Below are positions 63,133-64,000 of a stretch of 64,000 nt of DNA, one piece after another. Position 1 is the first letter of the stretch, and each line of letters opens with the position of its first letter. The stretch covers positions 186,001 through 250,000 of the forward strand of contig JAUJEB010000004.1 of assembly GCA_030442055.1 (NCBI GenBank), in the 5' to 3' direction. The notes under the pieces were generated by a model. It was given only the letters and a program-made list of their open reading frames with translations, had not been told where the DNA came from and did no database searches. The stretch comes from Agaribacillus aureus. Its GTDB lineage: Bacteria > Bacteroidota > Bacteroidia > Cytophagales > Cyclobacteriaceae. The position numbers and the translations under genes were made by a program.

Positions 63133-64000
63133 ATGAATAAGTTTTTGTTCACGCTCTGTCTTGCGCTCATCTTCACTGTCACAGCAAAAGCCCAAAATCA
63201 AAAAGTAATTGACAGTTTAAAAAATGAATTACCAAAGACCACTGACACCACAAGGGTTAAACTATTAATTTCACTTAGTCGTCAATATCGTGACGCCTAC
63301 CCGGAAAGTGCCCTCAAGTATGGTAAGCAAGCTTTGAACCTGGCAAAGAAGCTCAATTTCGGCATAGGCATGGTAGACAGTTACATTCAACTGGGGATCG
63401 TTCACGAACGGCAGGGAAAATTCCAGTTGGCGATTGACTACTTTCAGAAGGGTGTAAAGATCAGCCAGGAATTCAATGATCAAATAGGCGAACAAAACCT
63501 GTTGATGCATATAGGAATCGCCTACAAGGAACAAAGTGAATACCAACAGGCCCTACCCTACTATTTCAAAGCCGTCGAGATTTGCAAAAAAATCAAGCAC
63601 GAAAGAGGTTTAGCCAGCAATTACAGCAATATCGCCACGATTTACAGGAACCAGACAAAATACGTGGATGCTTTTAAGTATTATCTAAAGGCCATGGAAA
63701 TTCATAATAAATCCGATAACAAATATGGGCTTATGGTGACTTTTAATGGTTTGGCTTTGCTTTACAAGGAGCAGAATAATACGGCCAAAGCGCTGGAATA
63801 TTACGAAAAAGCTTTGGAAATGGCTGAACTGTTAAAAAACCAGGTGGGAATCGCCGGTATCTCAACCAATCTCGGCGAATTACACGAGGCAGCCGGCAAT
63901 TATCAACAATCACTGACGTACAATCATAATGCTTTGAAAATCCATCAACGCCTGGGGTTTAAAAACAATGTGGCCAATAATTTGAATAACCTGGGATCTA
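63133..64000 (+). CDS. Exported TPR-repeat protein, N-terminal part (runs off window)
   Basis: The frame is open from the ATG at 63133 to the window end with no stop in 289 codons. MNKFLFTLCLALIFTVTAKAQ is a signal peptide. From about residue 55 there are six or seven TPRs in the 40-residue Rapsyn/LGN-like style (GKFQLAIDYFQKGVKISQEF, SEYQQALPYYFKAVEICKKI, TKYVDAFKYYLKAMEIHNKS, NTAKALEYYEKALEMAELL). In Bacteroidota this start is typical of TPR sensor histidine kinases or TPR LuxR/adenylate-cyclase proteins; the missing end decides. An in-frame ATG at 63109 is an alternative start. Confidence 0.8.
   Translation, partial: MNKFLFTLCLALIFTVTAKAQNQKVIDSLKNELPKTTDTTRVKLLISLSRQYRDAYPESALKYGKQALNLAKKLNFGIGMVDSYIQLGIVHERQGKFQLAIDYFQKGVKISQEFNDQIGEQNLLMHIGIAYKEQSEYQQALPYYFKAVEICKKIKHERGLASNYSNIATIYRNQTKYVDAFKYYLKAMEIHNKSDNKYGLMVTFNGLALLYKEQNNTAKALEYYEKALEMAELLKNQVGIAGISTNLGELHEAAGNYQQSLTYNHNALKIHQRLGFKNNVANNLNNLGS

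Overview
The window looks like a chromosome segment from a Bacteroidota species, most likely of the Cytophagales type (placement inferred from gene content, not from a marker gene). The signs are several -7 boxes of the Bacteroidota form TAnnTTTG, few clear Shine-Dalgarno sites, a fused E1 alpha/beta dehydrogenase, LytTR and TPR proteins, TlpA-type lipoproteins, GH92 mannosidases, and a nitrate gene cluster with an alginate-export-type porin. No rRNA, tRNA, CRISPR array or insertion sequence was recognised.

Layout. 1-19.4 kb is mostly housekeeping: the end of a BamA/TamA outer membrane protein, a NUMOD4/HNH-like protein, fused E1 dehydrogenase, hemF, a PAP2 phosphatase, ribE with a LytTR regulator, pcm, a hotdog thioesterase, a small protein that looks like the DNA polymerase III psi subunit, a HAD phosphatase, a TlpA-type lipoprotein, gatB, alaS, an M23 peptidase, a CapA-like lipoprotein, a MerR regulator, dprA and mobA.

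19.4-38.5 kb is an assimilatory nitrate/nitrite island. Leftward: uroporphyrinogen methyltransferase, a siroheme synthase and a DUF4202 protein. Rightward: nirB, nirD, a NarX-like kinase and a NarL-type regulator, then an outer membrane porin, a NarK-type transporter, a single-chain nitrate reductase (molybdenum domain + FAD reductase + [2Fe-2S] domain), and a protein combining sulfite/nitrite-reductase-like domains with rubredoxin. mobA, modA and a Mop/TOBE protein supply molybdenum. TTACGTAA palindromes cluster before nirB and before the porin and may be the operators of the local two-component system.

38.6-57.7 kb is a mannoside-use locus: three GH92 alpha-mannosidases, a GH2 beta-mannosidase, a sodium:solute symporter, a DeoR regulator, a CBM9-like protein, a family-10-like hydrolase, a phosphomannose-isomerase-like protein that has lost three metal ligands, CutC and a cytochrome c/LRR membrane protein. 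It fires outwards from one large intergenic region and has no SusC/SusD pair. It lies between modA-mop and modBC, so the molybdate transporter genes are split by about 19 kb.

57.9-64 kb holds modB-modC, a run of small DUF proteins (DinB-like, DUF1801, DUF4287/DUF5655), an AraC regulator, a small membrane protein and the start of a secreted TPR protein that runs off the window.
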